Part shown: positions 33,705-42,624 of the stretch, piece by piece
Numbering within the stretch: position 1 is the stretch's first letter
Layout of the letters: each line of letters opens with the position of its first letter
Source: Oscillospiraceae bacterium
Lineage (GTDB): Bacteria > Bacillota > Clostridia > Oscillospirales > CAG-272
Reading direction: 5' to 3'
Assembly: GCA_015064415.1 (NCBI GenBank)
Contig: SVSG01000015.1
Coordinates: 1-51,969, forward strand
Length of the DNA stretch: 51,969 nucleotides
Notes under the pieces: model-generated
What the model saw: the letters and a program-made list of their open reading frames with translations, nothing else
The model's database searches: none
What the model was told of the DNA's origin: nothing
Program-made: the position numbers and the translations under genes

Positions 33705-34433
33705 ATGGATTTTTCCGCATTTTCCGCTATTTTTTGCCCCGTGATGGAGGCCAACGGCTTCGCGCAGTATACGGATGAGGCGACCGCACAGCGCTTTCAC
33801 CAACTGACCGAGCGCATGCTTGAGGTCAATCAACACATGAATCTTACCGCCATCAAGGAGCCGCGCGCAGTCATTTTGCGCCATTACGCCGATTCGCTGA
33901 CCGTGGCCAATCTGATCCCGCAAAACGCGCGCGTGGCGGATATCGGCTGCGGTGCGGGATTCCCCTCGTTGCCGCTTGCCATCTGCCGCCCGGATCTGAG
34001 AATTCTTTCGCTTGACAGCACCGCCAAGCGCATCCGTTACGTGGAAGAGACCGCCGCCATGCTTGGTTGCGACAATCTGGTTGCCGTGGCCGCACGCGCG
34101 GAGGAGGCGGCACGCGGCAAGGAGCGCGAGAGCTTTGATATCTGTACCGCACGCGCGGTGGCAGCGCTCCCCGTTCTTGCCGAGCTTTGCCTGCCCTTCG
34201 TGCGCGTGGGAGGCAAATTTCTTGCCATGAAGGCACGCCGCGGCGAGGAGGAATGGGAAAGCGCGGCACGCGCCGTCGCCCGCCTTGGCGGCAAGCTGAT
34301 CGCCCGCCATCACGTCACCCTCACGGACGAGGGCGAGGAGGACGAGCGCATCATTTTCGAGATCGAAAAGGTGAAGTCCACCCCCGCCGAATTCCCGCGC
34401 GCCTTCGCCAAGATCAGCAAAAACCCGCTTTGA
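33705..34433 (+). CDS. rsmG: 16S rRNA m7G527 methyltransferase
   Basis: 242 residues. The SAM-binding fold is seen as VADIGCGAGFPSLPLAI and ILSLDSTAKRIRYVEETAAMLG, then FDICTARAVAALPVLAELC and GGKFLAMKARRGEEEWE. The N-terminal helical part (EVNQHMNLTAIKEPRAVILR) is typical. The methyltransferase modifies G527 of 16S rRNA. The gene starts 161 bases after mnmG, an unusually large gap for this pair, and no ribosome site precedes ATG 33705 at normal distance; ATG 33744 is an alternative. A terminator follows at 34632. Confidence 0.95.
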   Translation: MDFSAFSAIFCPVMEANGFAQYTDEATAQRFHQLTERMLEVNQHMNLTAIKEPRAVILRHYADSLTVANLIPQNARVADIGCGAGFPSLPLAICRPDLRILSLDSTAKRIRYVEETAAMLGCDNLVAVAARAEEAARGKERESFDICTARAVAALPVLAELCLPFVRVGGKFLAMKARRGEEEWESAARAVARLGGKLIARHHVTLTDEGEEDERIIFEIEKVKSTPAEFPRAFAKISKNPL

Positions 34434-34631
34434 TCTCAAATTTTCCCGCCGGGACAGCCAAAAACACGATCCAACGCCCACCAAACGTGTGAAAATTTCC
34501 CGGAACATGCACCAAACGCGCGGAAAAGTGTACCCGTGGAGTGCGTTTTGCCGCCAAAATTCCGTGACCCCCCGCCGCTTCCCTCCTTTTTTTAACATTT
34601 TGCCCCTGAAATACACCCAAAAACACCGTTG

Positions 34632-34667
34632 AAAAGCCCGCTCACGTGACGTGAGCGGGCTTTTTTT
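34632..34667. terminator. Terminator after rsmG
   Basis: GCCCGCTCACG and CGTGAGCGGGC around TGA, with A and T runs. It lies about 200 bases after the rsmG stop. Confidence 0.85.
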
Positions 34668-35386
34668 GTCATTTCTTACCTGAATGCGCCATTTTTCCAC
34701 AGATTCCACCTTTTTCACCCTCGACAAAACTCGTCAAAAAGCACACGCTCCCGTGCGTTTCCTGCAAAATGCAAGCTTTTTCGCCAAAACCGCGTTTTTT
34801 CAAAAAATTCCGAAAAACACGCGCACGCCCCAAAAAACATACGGCGCCATCGAGGATCGCCGTTTTTGACGACGGTCCCCATCCTCTGATCGCGCCGAAG
34901 CTCCCGAAAAAGCGTCCAAAACGGCGATCCAAGCTCCCCAAACAAGAAAAAAGCCCCTTTTACGTGCCCAAAGAGGGCAAAATCAAGCCAAGATATGAGA
35001 AATACGATCACAAATGTGAGAATTACAGGTAAAAACCACGGAAGTGCCGTCGAAAAGCCAAAATCGGCCGACAAAAACAACGGTTAGGCAACACCAATCC
35101 CCGCGTTTCCTAAAAATTCGACAAAAAACACGGAGCAAAAACCGAAAATCTCAAAAAATCCGCAAAAAACCACGGAAGAGTGTCAAAATCCCGTATTTTC
35201 GTTTTGACAAAAAAAGCAGGAAAAACAAGGTATAATAAAAACAGGCCCAAAACCCACGAAAGACGGCATCAAAAACAGTCATTTTATAACACGGAGCCGT
35301 GTGTATCTATAAAATATCAAAAAAACGGCAAAGAAAAGAGCAAAAAAACAATAAAATAAAGCAAAAAAACAAAGAAAGGCCGCAAA

Positions 35387-35461
35387 ATGACAAACGTGAA
35401 ACAAATAACGAGCCCCAAACAGGCCAAAAAGAAAGCAAAAAAGGACAAAAGGAAGGAGTAA
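35387..35461 (+). CDS. Possible 24-residue Lys-rich leader peptide
   Basis: ATG 35387 to TAA 35459-35461 would encode MTNVKQITSPKQAKKKAKKD plus KRKE, with ten lysines. GAAAGG lies 7 bases before the ATG and the stop is 7 bases before the noc-like start. It may be a translated leader or chance in this A-rich tract; nothing else supports it. Confidence 0.25.
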   Translation: MTNVKQITSPKQAKKKAKKDKRKE

Positions 35462-35468
35462 AAGTATA

Positions 35469-36506
35469 ATGATACACACCATGACACACGTGCAAACGGC
35501 GTACGGCGATCAGATCCCCGCTCCGGGAACGGTTCTTTACCTCCCCGTTGCTCAGATCTACACGGAAAAGCCGCTCAAAACCGTGAAAAAGCGCAACGAG
35601 AGCATCCGAATGGTACAAAATATCCGCAAATACGGCCTCCCTGCACCCCTTTGCGTGTACCCGACGGAGGTATTTCCGGGTGCTTTTCGCTACCGTATTA
35701 CCGAAGGAGAGGAGCTTTGGCAGGCCGCGTTACTGGCAGGACTTGCCGAGATCCCCTGCAGGATCGTTTCTGAGGGGCAGGGCGAGGCAGAGATCGAGAC
35801 AATCTTTGCCCAAATCCGAAGAAAAGAGCTGCATTTTCTGGAGCAAGCGGCGGCTTTTCAGCTTTTGGTGCGGCAATATGCCCTTACGCAGAGCGAAATT
35901 GCGCGGCGAAGCGGGTTTTCACAATCTGCGGTAGCCAATAAGCTCCGGTTGCTTCAGCTCTCCGAGGCGGAACGTGCCGTGATCCTGCAAAAAGGGCTGA
36001 CCGAGCGGCATGCGCGCGCCCTCCTGCGCCTGCGAGAGCCGCAAAAACGGGCCTTAACGCTCGATAAATTTCTGAGGGGTAAGTTGACCGTCTCAGAGGC
36101 AGAAACCCTTGTAGAGGCCGTTTTATTGGACGAGGGCGGCATATCCGCGCCCGAAAGCAAGCAAACGAGCGCAGAAAACCGCTCAGGTCGCCTTGAAAAG
36201 GTAGCAAACGGAGAAAAGGGCACAGAATCCGGCGCTTTTGAGCCCTGTGGTGGGACGGAAGTTACTCCTTTGGGGTGTGTTGCGGGTACCAATACGCCCC
36301 CAAAACCCACCGAAATGCCGCCGTTGGACAGGGATCAGGGTTTTCGCCCGCGACGCTTTGTTTTACACACCTTACAGCCGCTCTATAACTCGCTGGAACA
36401 TACACTTTCCATATTCAGAAAGACCGGACGTGAGGCATATATGCACACCGAGGAAGGCGCAGACGGGGTGCAAATCACCATACATATCCCCGCTTCCGAG
36501 CGCTGA
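35469..36506 (+). CDS. ParB/Noc-like DNA-binding protein, diverged CTP-binding box
   Basis: 345 residues. The central helix-turn-helix (139-164, LTQSEIARRSGFSQSAVANK) and the LTERHARALLRL motif after it match ParB/Noc. The N-terminal domain keeps the order of the CTPase fold (VLYLPVAQIY 22-31, YGLPAPLCVYP 55-65) but the GERRWR box is GEELWQ (80-85) and the ENIQRE-type box is AQIRRKE (114-120). Residues 222-330 form a proline/glycine-rich linker and a short C-terminal domain (LEHTLSIFRKTGREAYMHTE). In Bacillus the equivalent gene, noc, lies between rsmG and parA and blocks division over the nucleoid. GGAAGGAG precedes ATG 35469 by 10 bases. The promoter is not certain. Confidence 0.8.
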   Translation: MIHTMTHVQTAYGDQIPAPGTVLYLPVAQIYTEKPLKTVKKRNESIRMVQNIRKYGLPAPLCVYPTEVFPGAFRYRITEGEELWQAALLAGLAEIPCRIVSEGQGEAEIETIFAQIRRKELHFLEQAAAFQLLVRQYALTQSEIARRSGFSQSAVANKLRLLQLSEAERAVILQKGLTERHARALLRLREPQKRALTLDKFLRGKLTVSEAETLVEAVLLDEGGISAPESKQTSAENRSGRLEKVANGEKGTESGAFEPCGGTEVTPLGCVAGTNTPPKPTEMPPLDRDQGFRPRRFVLHTLQPLYNSLEHTLSIFRKTGREAYMHTEEGADGVQITIHIPASER

Positions 36507-36524
36507 TCCGGTGCCGTGAGAGCT

Positions 36525-37563
36525 GTTTCACGTGAAACTTTTTGATAGTTTTCGGGATAAAAGCACGCCGGGATCAGCCCCAACCCGTTTGTTCCACGTG
36601 AAACTATTTCTCCCCTGCTTGCGCCCTCGGGAAGGTCGAAAGAGCCCCTAAAAAGCGCCGCGTTTCACGTGAAACGTCAGCATCTGTCCTTGTTTTGTTC
36701 CACGTGAAACAGTACTTTTGAGGTTTCCTTGAAGCTCCGGTGACGTTTTTGCTCGCGCTTCTTCGGCTGTTGACCCACTTTGGCGGCGACCCCGTGGGCG
36801 CCAAGCACCGAGCGGAAAGCTCCCCGCGCGGGGTAATGGGGGTGGCCACGGACTGCTTTTCTCTTGTAAAAGGGTGCGAGCCGCTTTTTGTGATGGCTTG
36901 TTTCACGTGAAACGGAGCCGAGTGGCGCAATCTTGTAGGGGAGTTTGGCAGCCATTGGCTCCAATGCAACGCATCGTTCTGTTTCACGTGAAACTTTCGG
37001 GCCGCGCCCTTGCCTGCGTGCGCAAAGCTTTTCGCCGCGCGCGTATGGCTTTTGTGTTTCACGTGAAACGAGAAAGTCTGTTCCCGTCTCCGCGCTTTTT
37101 GGGGCACCGGTATGCCTTTTCGTGAGTAATGCGCCCACGCGAGAACGCAATATACCGCATAGGGATAGCTGCAACCTCTCTTGTGAAGATTGATCTACCA
37201 ATCCGCCGTCGCGCCTTTGCTGTGCGAGGCCTTTGAAGCGGTAGCACACGAGGGCGGAGTTCTGATGCGACCTTTTGCTGCCACACGCATCTCATGCGGC
37301 AAGAGAGAGGAGTGAGAGCGCTTTTTTCTCGTTGCCGCCCCTCGTTAGTGCGGCCACTATCTTCTTTTTCTGTCTCTTTACATTCATCCTTATTAGGCGG
37401 AGCTGCGGGCCGCCTTTTCTTTTTTGCCGTCAACTCTACCCTTTGTTGTTCCACGTGAAACACAGGATTCGGACTTTTGGGAGCGGTTTGGCAGTAATTG
37501 TTTGCGCATGTTTTGCGGTGCTTCCACGCTTTAAACCCTTCTTGCTTTCGTTTCACGTGAAAC
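36525..37563. other. Cluster of nine parS sites
   Basis: Nine 14-base sites within 1.04 kb. GTTTCACGTGAAAC is perfect at 36525-36538, 36662-36675, 36900-36913, 36981-36994, 37056-37069 and 37550-37563. GTTCCACGTGAAAC occurs at 36591-36604, 36697-36710 and 37448-37461. Both fit the consensus TGTTNCACGTGAAACA that ParB loads onto. The sites lie between the noc-like gene and parA. The whole 36507-37907 gap holds no convincing gene; frames there contain FHVKR-like peptides that are translated parS. The last 50 bases hold the parA promoter. Confidence 0.95.
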
Positions 37564-37847
37564 TTTGCACGGTTTCCCTCGCAGAAGCCATTTCCGGGCA
37601 GGAGACGCCTCGCAACCTTTTCTGTTGCCACCATTCCTTTGCTTGCGGGTCTCTGTGTCGCCGTGCAAGCTCGGACGCACCGTTTTGGTGTTTCGACTTT
37701 TGTTTGGCCGCTATCCTTATGCTCTCTTCGCTTTTTGCCGCCTTGTATCGAGGTCGGCGGCTTTCCTTTTATATATGGTGCGCGTATAGCGTGCTGCCCC
37801 ACGGAGAGCCCTTCATAAAAATGTCAAACTTTTTCTGCAAAAAGATA

Positions 37848-37876
37848 TTGCAAAAAAACGCGCAAGATGCTATAAT
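37848..37876 (+). promoter_or_regulatory. Promoter of parA-parB
   Basis: TTGCAA (37848-37853) and TATAAT (37871-37876), spacer 17, 31 bases before the parA start. Confidence 0.7.
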
Positions 37877-37907
37877 GTTGTCAACGGACAAAGAAAGGAA
37901 GCGGCAT

Positions 37908-38669
37908 ATGGGAAGAATCATCGCCTTAGCCAATCAAAAGGGCGGCGTGGGCAAGACCACGTCGGCTGTCAACATTGCCGCAAGTCTCGGCATCTTGGGC
38001 AGAAAGGTACTGCTGGCGGATCTGGATCCGCAGGGAAGCGCCACAAGCAGTCTCGGCGTTTCGAAAAAGAATTTGCGCTTCACCGTGGCGGATCTGATGA
38101 TCGGCGGGTGTCGCGCGCAGGATGCCATCCTTGAAACGGAGTTTGAAAACCTGGATCTCCTGCCCGCCAACATCCATCTGGCGGCTACGGAATACGATCT
38201 GCTGGAGGGCGAGGGTGCCGAAAACCATCTGCGCCGCGTCCTGCTCCCCTTAAAGGACGACTACGATTACATCGTGCTGGACTGTCCGCCCTCGCTCGGC
38301 ATGCTGACTGTGAATGCCATGGTGGCCGCGGACGGCGTGATCATCCCGATGCAATGCGAATTTTTCGCACTGGAGGGTCTGTCACAGCTGATGCTTACCA
38401 TTCAGCGCATGAAAAAGCGCTATCGCCCCACGTTGATGGTAACCGGCATCCTTGTGACGATGCACAACCCGCGCCTTATGCTTTCCGCACAGGTGATGGG
38501 GGAATTGAAAAAGCATTACGGCGATCAGGTGTTTGAAACCACCATCTCCCGTAACGTCAAATTATCCGAGGCACCCGGCTTCGGCATGCCCGCGTATTAT
38601 CACGATCGCAACGCGAAGGGCGCAAAGGAATATCTGCAGGTGGCACGCGAGCTCCTGCAACGCACATAA
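37908..38669 (+). CDS. parA: Chromosome-partitioning ATPase ParA (Soj)
   Basis: 253 residues. Deviant Walker A motif KGGVGKTTS (11-19), Walker A' region VLLADLDPQGSATSSLG, Walker B IVLDCPPSLGMLTVNAM and the DNA-contact C-terminus are all present. It cycles ATP on the nucleoid and with ParB segregates origins; in Bacillus it also regulates DnaA. ATG 37908 is chosen because AAAGGAAG lies upstream and the protein start MGRIIALANQKGG matches the family; the frame stays open back to 37275 but that region is parS-containing leader. It is followed by parB after 28 bases. Confidence 0.97.
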   Translation: MGRIIALANQKGGVGKTTSAVNIAASLGILGRKVLLADLDPQGSATSSLGVSKKNLRFTVADLMIGGCRAQDAILETEFENLDLLPANIHLAATEYDLLEGEGAENHLRRVLLPLKDDYDYIVLDCPPSLGMLTVNAMVAADGVIIPMQCEFFALEGLSQLMLTIQRMKKRYRPTLMVTGILVTMHNPRLMLSAQVMGELKKHYGDQVFETTISRNVKLSEAPGFGMPAYYHDRNAKGAKEYLQVARELLQRT

Positions 38670-38697
38670 ATACGAATAAAACGAAGGAGGATTTGAC

Positions 38698-39591
38698 ATG
38701 GCAAAGAAGCCCGGCGGTCTCGGCAGAGATTTTTACGCCATTCTGGACGACAATATTATGGATATGAAGGAAGGGGGCGCTACCACGCTCCGTATTGCGG
38801 AGGTCGAGCCGCGCAGCGATCAGCCCCGTAAGCTGTTTGATAAAGAGGCCTTGGAGGCATTGGCCGATTCGATTGCCTCTTACGGCGTGCTGCAGCCGAT
38901 CCTGGTACGCCAGAACCCCAATTTTGAGGGCAGCTATGAAATTATCGCAGGTGAGCGCCGCTGGCGCGCCGCAAAAATGGCAGGTCTTACCGAAATCCCC
39001 GCCATCGTACTGGCAGGAGACGAGCTCAAGGCCGCACAGATCGCCGTTATCGAGAACGTACAGCGCGAAGATCTGAACGTCGTGGAAGAAGCGTTCGCTT
39101 ATCAGGCGTTGATCGACCGTTTCGATCTCACGCAGGAGCAGGTGGCGAAGCAGGTGGGCAAATCCCGCCCCGCCGTGGCCAACCTTCTGCGCCTTTTGGA
39201 GCTCCCCGAGGAGGTACTGGAGCAGCTCAAGGCGGGTGATCTGACCGCAGGACACGCCCGCGCACTGCTTGGACTTACCGATTCCGAGAAGATCGTACCC
39301 CTTGCAAACCGCATCATTGCGAAAAATTTGTCGGTTCGTGAGACCGAGGTACTGGTCAAGCGCGAAAATATCGAGCCCACCGAGGAGCAGCCCGACATCA
39401 TGGGCAAGCCGCAGAACCGCGCTTACATGCTGGATCTGGAGCGTCGCACGCGTGAAACGCTCGGCCGCAAGGTGAAGATCACGCAAAATGACAAGAAAAA
39501 ATCCATCGAATTGTACTATGAGGACGACGCGGACATGGAGGCACTGCTGCTTGCGCTCTGCGGCCCCGACTTTTTCAACGAAGAACAGTAA
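38698..39591 (+). CDS. parB: Chromosome-partitioning protein ParB (Spo0J)
   Basis: 297 residues. The N-terminus KKPGGLGRDFYAIL carries the LGRG-like ParA-activating stretch. CTPase boxes are intact: ALADSIASYGVLQPILV, GERRWR (85-90) and ENVQREDLN (119-127). The parS-binding helix-turn-helix is LTQEQVAKQVGKSRPAVANL (144-163), followed by LTAGHARALLGL; a dimerisation domain ends the protein. It is the bona fide ParB, in contrast to the diverged copy at 35469. GAAGGAGG precedes ATG 38698 by 8 bases. Confidence 0.97.
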   Translation: MAKKPGGLGRDFYAILDDNIMDMKEGGATTLRIAEVEPRSDQPRKLFDKEALEALADSIASYGVLQPILVRQNPNFEGSYEIIAGERRWRAAKMAGLTEIPAIVLAGDELKAAQIAVIENVQREDLNVVEEAFAYQALIDRFDLTQEQVAKQVGKSRPAVANLLRLLELPEEVLEQLKAGDLTAGHARALLGLTDSEKIVPLANRIIAKNLSVRETEVLVKRENIEPTEEQPDIMGKPQNRAYMLDLERRTRETLGRKVKITQNDKKKSIELYYEDDADMEALLLALCGPDFFNEEQ

Positions 39592-39612
39592 TCAGAACCG
39601 GAGGAAAATAAA

Positions 39613-40893
39613 ATGTTAGATATCAAATGGATCAAAGAAAACGCAGAATACGCCAAGGAGCGTCTTGCCACCCGTCAGAAGGATTACAGCGCAGAGATCG
39701 ACAAGCTTCTTGCGCTTGACGTAGAGCGCCGCACGCTGATCGCGGACACCGAGGCCAAGAAAGCTGAGCAAAACAAGATCTCCAAGTCGATTCCCGTACT
39801 GAAAAAGGAGGGAAAGGACGTGGCGCCCATCTTCGCAGAAATGAAAACACTGTCCGAGACCGTCAAGGCAGAGACCGAAAAGATCGCCGCCATCGATACC
39901 GAGATGGAAAATATCCTGCTTTCCATCCCGAACGTGCCCAATGCACAGGTTCCGATCGGCAAGGATGACAAGGAAAACGCGGAAATGCGCCGTTGGAGCG
40001 AGCCCCGCGTGTTCGATTTTGAGGCAAAGCCGCACTGGGATCTCGGCAAGGATCTGAAAATTCTGGATCCCGACACCGCCGCAAAGGTCACGGGCACCCG
40101 TTTCCACTTCTATCGCGGCCTTGGCGCACGTCTGGAGCGCGCCGTCATCAGCTATTACCTGGATACGCACACGGAAAACGGCTATACCGAAATTTTCCCG
40201 CCCTTCATGGTCAATCGCGATTCGATGCGCGGCACGGGTCAGCTTCCCAAGTTTGAGGAGGATGCTTTCCGCGTGGCAAACAACGATTGCTTCCTGATCC
40301 CCACCGCCGAGGTACCCGTAACCAACATGCACCGCGACGAAATTCTGGACGGCGCCAAATTGCCGATCAGCTATTGCGCCTATTCCGCATGCTTCCGCGC
40401 AGAAGCCGGTTCCGCCGGCCGCGACACGCGCGGTCTTATCCGTCAGCATCAGTTCAACAAGGTGGAATTGGTAAAATTTACCAGTCCCGAGACCTCTTAT
40501 GAGGAGCTGGAAAAGCTTACGGGCGACGCCGAGCGCGTCCTGCAGGGTCTGGGCCTGCCCTACCGTGTGGTACGGCTTTCCACCGGTGACCTCGGCTTCT
40601 CCAGCGCGATGACCTATGACATCGAGGTCTGGATGCCCTCCTACGGCCGTTACGTGGAGATCTCCTCCTGCTCTGACTTTGAGGATTATCAGGCACGCCG
40701 CGCAAGCATCCGCTTCCGCGAGGCCCCCGGTGCCAAGCCCCGTCTTGTGCACACTCTGAACGGCTCCGGCGTGGCTGTCGGCCGCACCGTTGCCGCCATT
40801 CTGGAGAACTATCAGAACGCGGACGGCTCCGTCACCGTGCCCGAGGCGCTTCGCCGCTACATGGGCTGCGACGTGATCCGCCCCGCAGAATGA
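39613..40893 (+). CDS. serS: Seryl-tRNA synthetase
   Basis: 426 residues. The long N-terminal coiled coil (about 25-100) that grips the tRNA is plain, and class II motifs follow: motif 2 [20 protein letters not shown] with FNKVELVKF, and motif 3 [34 protein letters not shown] is the serine pocket. It lies 21 bases after parB with GGAGG, so they share a transcript; no T-box leader is present in front of it. In Bacillus serS also lies near the origin. Confidence 0.97.
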   Translation: MLDIKWIKENAEYAKERLATRQKDYSAEIDKLLALDVERRTLIADTEAKKAEQNKISKSIPVLKKEGKDVAPIFAEMKTLSETVKAETEKIAAIDTEMENILLSIPNVPNAQVPIGKDDKENAEMRRWSEPRVFDFEAKPHWDLGKDLKILDPDTAAKVTGTRFHFYRGLGARLERAVISYYLDTHTENGYTEIFPPFMVNRDSMRGTGQLPKFEEDAFRVANNDCFLIPTAEVPVTNMHRDEILDGAKLPISYCAYSACFRAEAGSAGRDTRGLIRQHQFNKVELVKFTSPETSYEELEKLTGDAERVLQGLGLPYRVVRLSTGDLGFSSAMTYDIEVWMPSYGRYVEISSCSDFEDYQARRASIRFREAPGAKPRLVHTLNGSGVAVGRTVAAILENYQNADGSVTVPEALRRYMGCDVIRPAE

Positions 40894-41417
40894 GCGCACC
40901 CGTGAGCGCCCTTGCCTCCTTCTTCGTCATTCCGGCAAGGGAGTACGAGCACTTCACCTTCACCTCCTCCGCGGCGCGCACCGTCGTGACCTTCGTGCTT
41001 GCGATCTGCGTCAGCATCATCCTTGCCGCGCTTTACAACTTTTACGTGCGGCACGTACCGGGAGGGGTGGCGCGTCTCTTGCTGGAAAAGGGCGCGACCT
41101 CGCCCGAAACGGCCATGACCGCCGAGGAGCTGGGGCTGTTGGATAGGCCCTTCCTCCTCTGGGAGCTGCTGCGCGGCACCGCGCTGCGGCATCTGGTGAC
41201 CACCGTGGAGCCCGAAAAAGCCCCCGAGGAGACCGCGGAGCGCGAGCTGCGCTTCTACATCCCCGAGGAGAAGAAATACCGCGCAGAGCTGCGTTTTGAG
41301 CGCAAGGGGAACGGCGTGGCGGCCCTGATCGTGACCGTGATTGGCGCCGCCGTGATCGCGATCGCCCTCATCAAGCTGATCCCGCTCCTGCTTACGGTAG
41401 TGGATAGCATTTTATGA
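40890..41417 (+). CDS. Membrane protein of unknown function
   Basis: 175 residues. It has two membrane segments, [20 protein letters not shown] (about 27-46) and [20 protein letters not shown] (near the C-terminus), with an acidic cytoplasmic or external domain between ([40 protein letters not shown]). I do not recognise it. The start overlaps the stop of serS by 4 bases (ATGA), so it is coupled to it. Confidence 0.75.
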   Translation: MSAPVSALASFFVIPAREYEHFTFTSSAARTVVTFVLAICVSIILAALYNFYVRHVPGGVARLLLEKGATSPETAMTAEELGLLDRPFLLWELLRGTALRHLVTTVEPEKAPEETAERELRFYIPEEKKYRAELRFERKGNGVAALIVTVIGAAVIAIALIKLIPLLLTVVDSIL

Positions 41418-41437
41418 TGTCAGAAAGGATAACCAAT

Positions 41438-41806
41438 ATGGAAATCGGAAAAAAGAATTGGGTCTTTTGCGACGGATACCTGCCGCCCCACGGCGATGAC
41501 CCCGATTTTGAGGGACACGAGGCGCTGATGATCACCAACCTCAACAAAGAGGACGCCGAGATCGAGTTGACCTTCGTTTTTGAGGACAGAGAGCCGATCG
41601 AAGGTATCCGCTATAAGCTGGCAAGCATGCGCACCACGTGCATCCGCCTGGATCAGCCCCTTGGGGAAAACAAGGTAATGCTTGGCGAGGCGGTGCAGTA
41701 CACCGTTTGGGTCAAAAGCAGCATCGGCGTTTGCGCGTGCTTTGGCCGCCTGGACGTCCGCCAGACCAATATGGCATATTATAGCGTAGAGGGCTATTCC
41801 TTCTGA
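41438..41806 (+). CDS. Sensory-rhodopsin-transducer (ASRT) family protein
   Basis: 122 residues. EIGKKNWVFCDGYLPP near the start, GHEALMITNLNKEDAEIELT, and GRLDVRQTNMAYYSVEGYSF at the end match the small soluble family PF07100, whose founder is the transducer of Anabaena sensory rhodopsin; length also fits (about 125). No rhodopsin is in the window, as in other gut bacteria that carry such proteins, so it probably has a different, unknown role; a beta-sandwich carbohydrate or ligand binder has been suggested from structure. I choose ATG 41438 because AGAAAGGA lies 8 bases before it; ATG 41414 has no site. Confidence 0.8.
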   Translation: MEIGKKNWVFCDGYLPPHGDDPDFEGHEALMITNLNKEDAEIELTFVFEDREPIEGIRYKLASMRTTCIRLDQPLGENKVMLGEAVQYTVWVKSSIGVCACFGRLDVRQTNMAYYSVEGYSF

Positions 41807-41814
41807 TCGCCTCC

Positions 41815-41863
41815 AAAAAAGAGCGAGTGCGCAAGAGCAGTTTCTTGCGTGCTTGCTCTTTTT
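41815..41863. terminator. Terminator after the ASRT-like gene
   Basis: GAGCGAGTGCGCAAGA and TCTTGCGTGCTTGCTC pair with one mismatch, flanked by A6 and T5. Confidence 0.8.
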
Positions 41864-42173
41864 GTTTTGCCAAGCGAGCGCTTGCGCTCGCCGCGATCCG
41901 CGATATGCAGACGGACAGTCGGGGACGCCTGTCCCTACAACGTTTGCGGGTAGCCGCGATGTTTGGCGAAAAAGGCATTGTGCCACGCGGGGCGTCCGGA
42001 GGTCGCCCCCTACAATGGTATTGCGCCGCCGCGATGTTTGCAGGGTACCGTATTGTTTGCGGGTTGCCGCGCCGTTTGGCGGTAAACGCACAAACCCGTA
42101 GGGGGCCTTCACGAATGACCCGCGATCCGCGATGCACAAACGGCGGGTATGCACAAAATTCTTTGCGACGGGG

Positions 42174-42375
42174 CATCCTCACCCGTCACCCTGCGGGTGC
42201 CACCCTCCCGCACTTGGGGAGGGACAAACAACGTTTTCGCTTTCTTCAATAGACGGTAAAATTTCGCTTTTGTTTGAAATTTCCTAAAACGTTCCGTCTG
42301 TTGTGAAAAGAATGGATTACAGTAGTCCCTCCCTTGTGAGGGAGGGGGGACCGCGCCAGCGGTGGGTGAGTAGTC
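42174..42375. repeat. MITE-like element
   Basis: About 200 bases: left end CATCCTCACCCGTCACC with hairpin CACCCTCCCGCACTTGGGGA, AT-rich middle, right end GGTGGGTGAGTAGTC after hairpin CCCTCCCTTGTGAGGGAGGG. The right end resembles that of the 25216-25376 element, but the match of the two ends is only partial. Confidence 0.55.
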
Positions 42376-42519
42376 TTTGCGATGCACAAACGGCGGGAGC
42401 AAGCCCCCGCCCTACAATGTCCGTGGGATGCCGCGATGTTCGGCGGGCAAGCGCTATCGGTCATGCGTCGCCGCAGGCGTTACATTTGTAACAAAACATC
42501 CTCATCCGTCACACATCTC

Positions 42520-42549
42520 TTGACAAGCGGGAATATTTGGGGGTATAAT
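42520..42549 (+). promoter_or_regulatory. Promoter of the acyl-CoA ligase gene
   Basis: TTGACA (42520-42525), 18 bases, TATAAT (42544-42549). Confidence 0.75.
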
Positions 42550-42624
42550 ACAAAATAGATAGGAGTGGCCTTACGGCCGTTTTCACCCACACAAAGAACG
42601 TCTGCACAAAAAGTGAGGTATGTT

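Larger units (their letters stand above)
34434..35468. other. Gap with terminator and a T-poor, A-rich tract
   Basis: 34440-34630 shows nothing clear. A terminator stands at 34632-34667. From 34680 to 35460 the plus strand is full of A runs and AAAAAC/CAAAAA words, and 35310-35460 has very few T. Long frames here read mostly Lys on the plus strand and Phe on the minus strand and look accidental. A TATAAT (35231-35236) with TTGACA 21 bases before it may be a weak promoter. A 24-codon frame (35387-35461) precedes the noc-like gene. Confidence 0.55.
41807..42624. other. Repeat-filled gap and ligase promoter
   Basis: Terminator at 41815-41863, about 280 bases of family B variants (near 41930, 41990, 42100), a MITE-like element (42174-42375), more family B text with GGGCGGGGGCTTG-type stems near 42390 and the promoter at 42520-42549. 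No gene is seen. Confidence 0.65.

Noticed and set aside
34715..35080. A 121-codon minus-strand frame with a hydrophobic start
   Set aside because: The hydrophobicity comes from Phe codons opposite A runs; no start signal and no conserved pattern.
36604..37249. Minus-strand frames in the parS gap with FHVKR-like repeats
   Set aside because: The repeated peptides are translated parS palindromes; no family similarity or start site.
37275..37907. N-terminal extension of ParA by about 200 residues
   Set aside because: It would run across parS sites and the TATAAT box; the true start MGRIIALANQKGG has a good ribosome site.
39592..39612. T-box leader for serS
   Set aside because: Only 21 bases separate it from parB; no room for a T-box.
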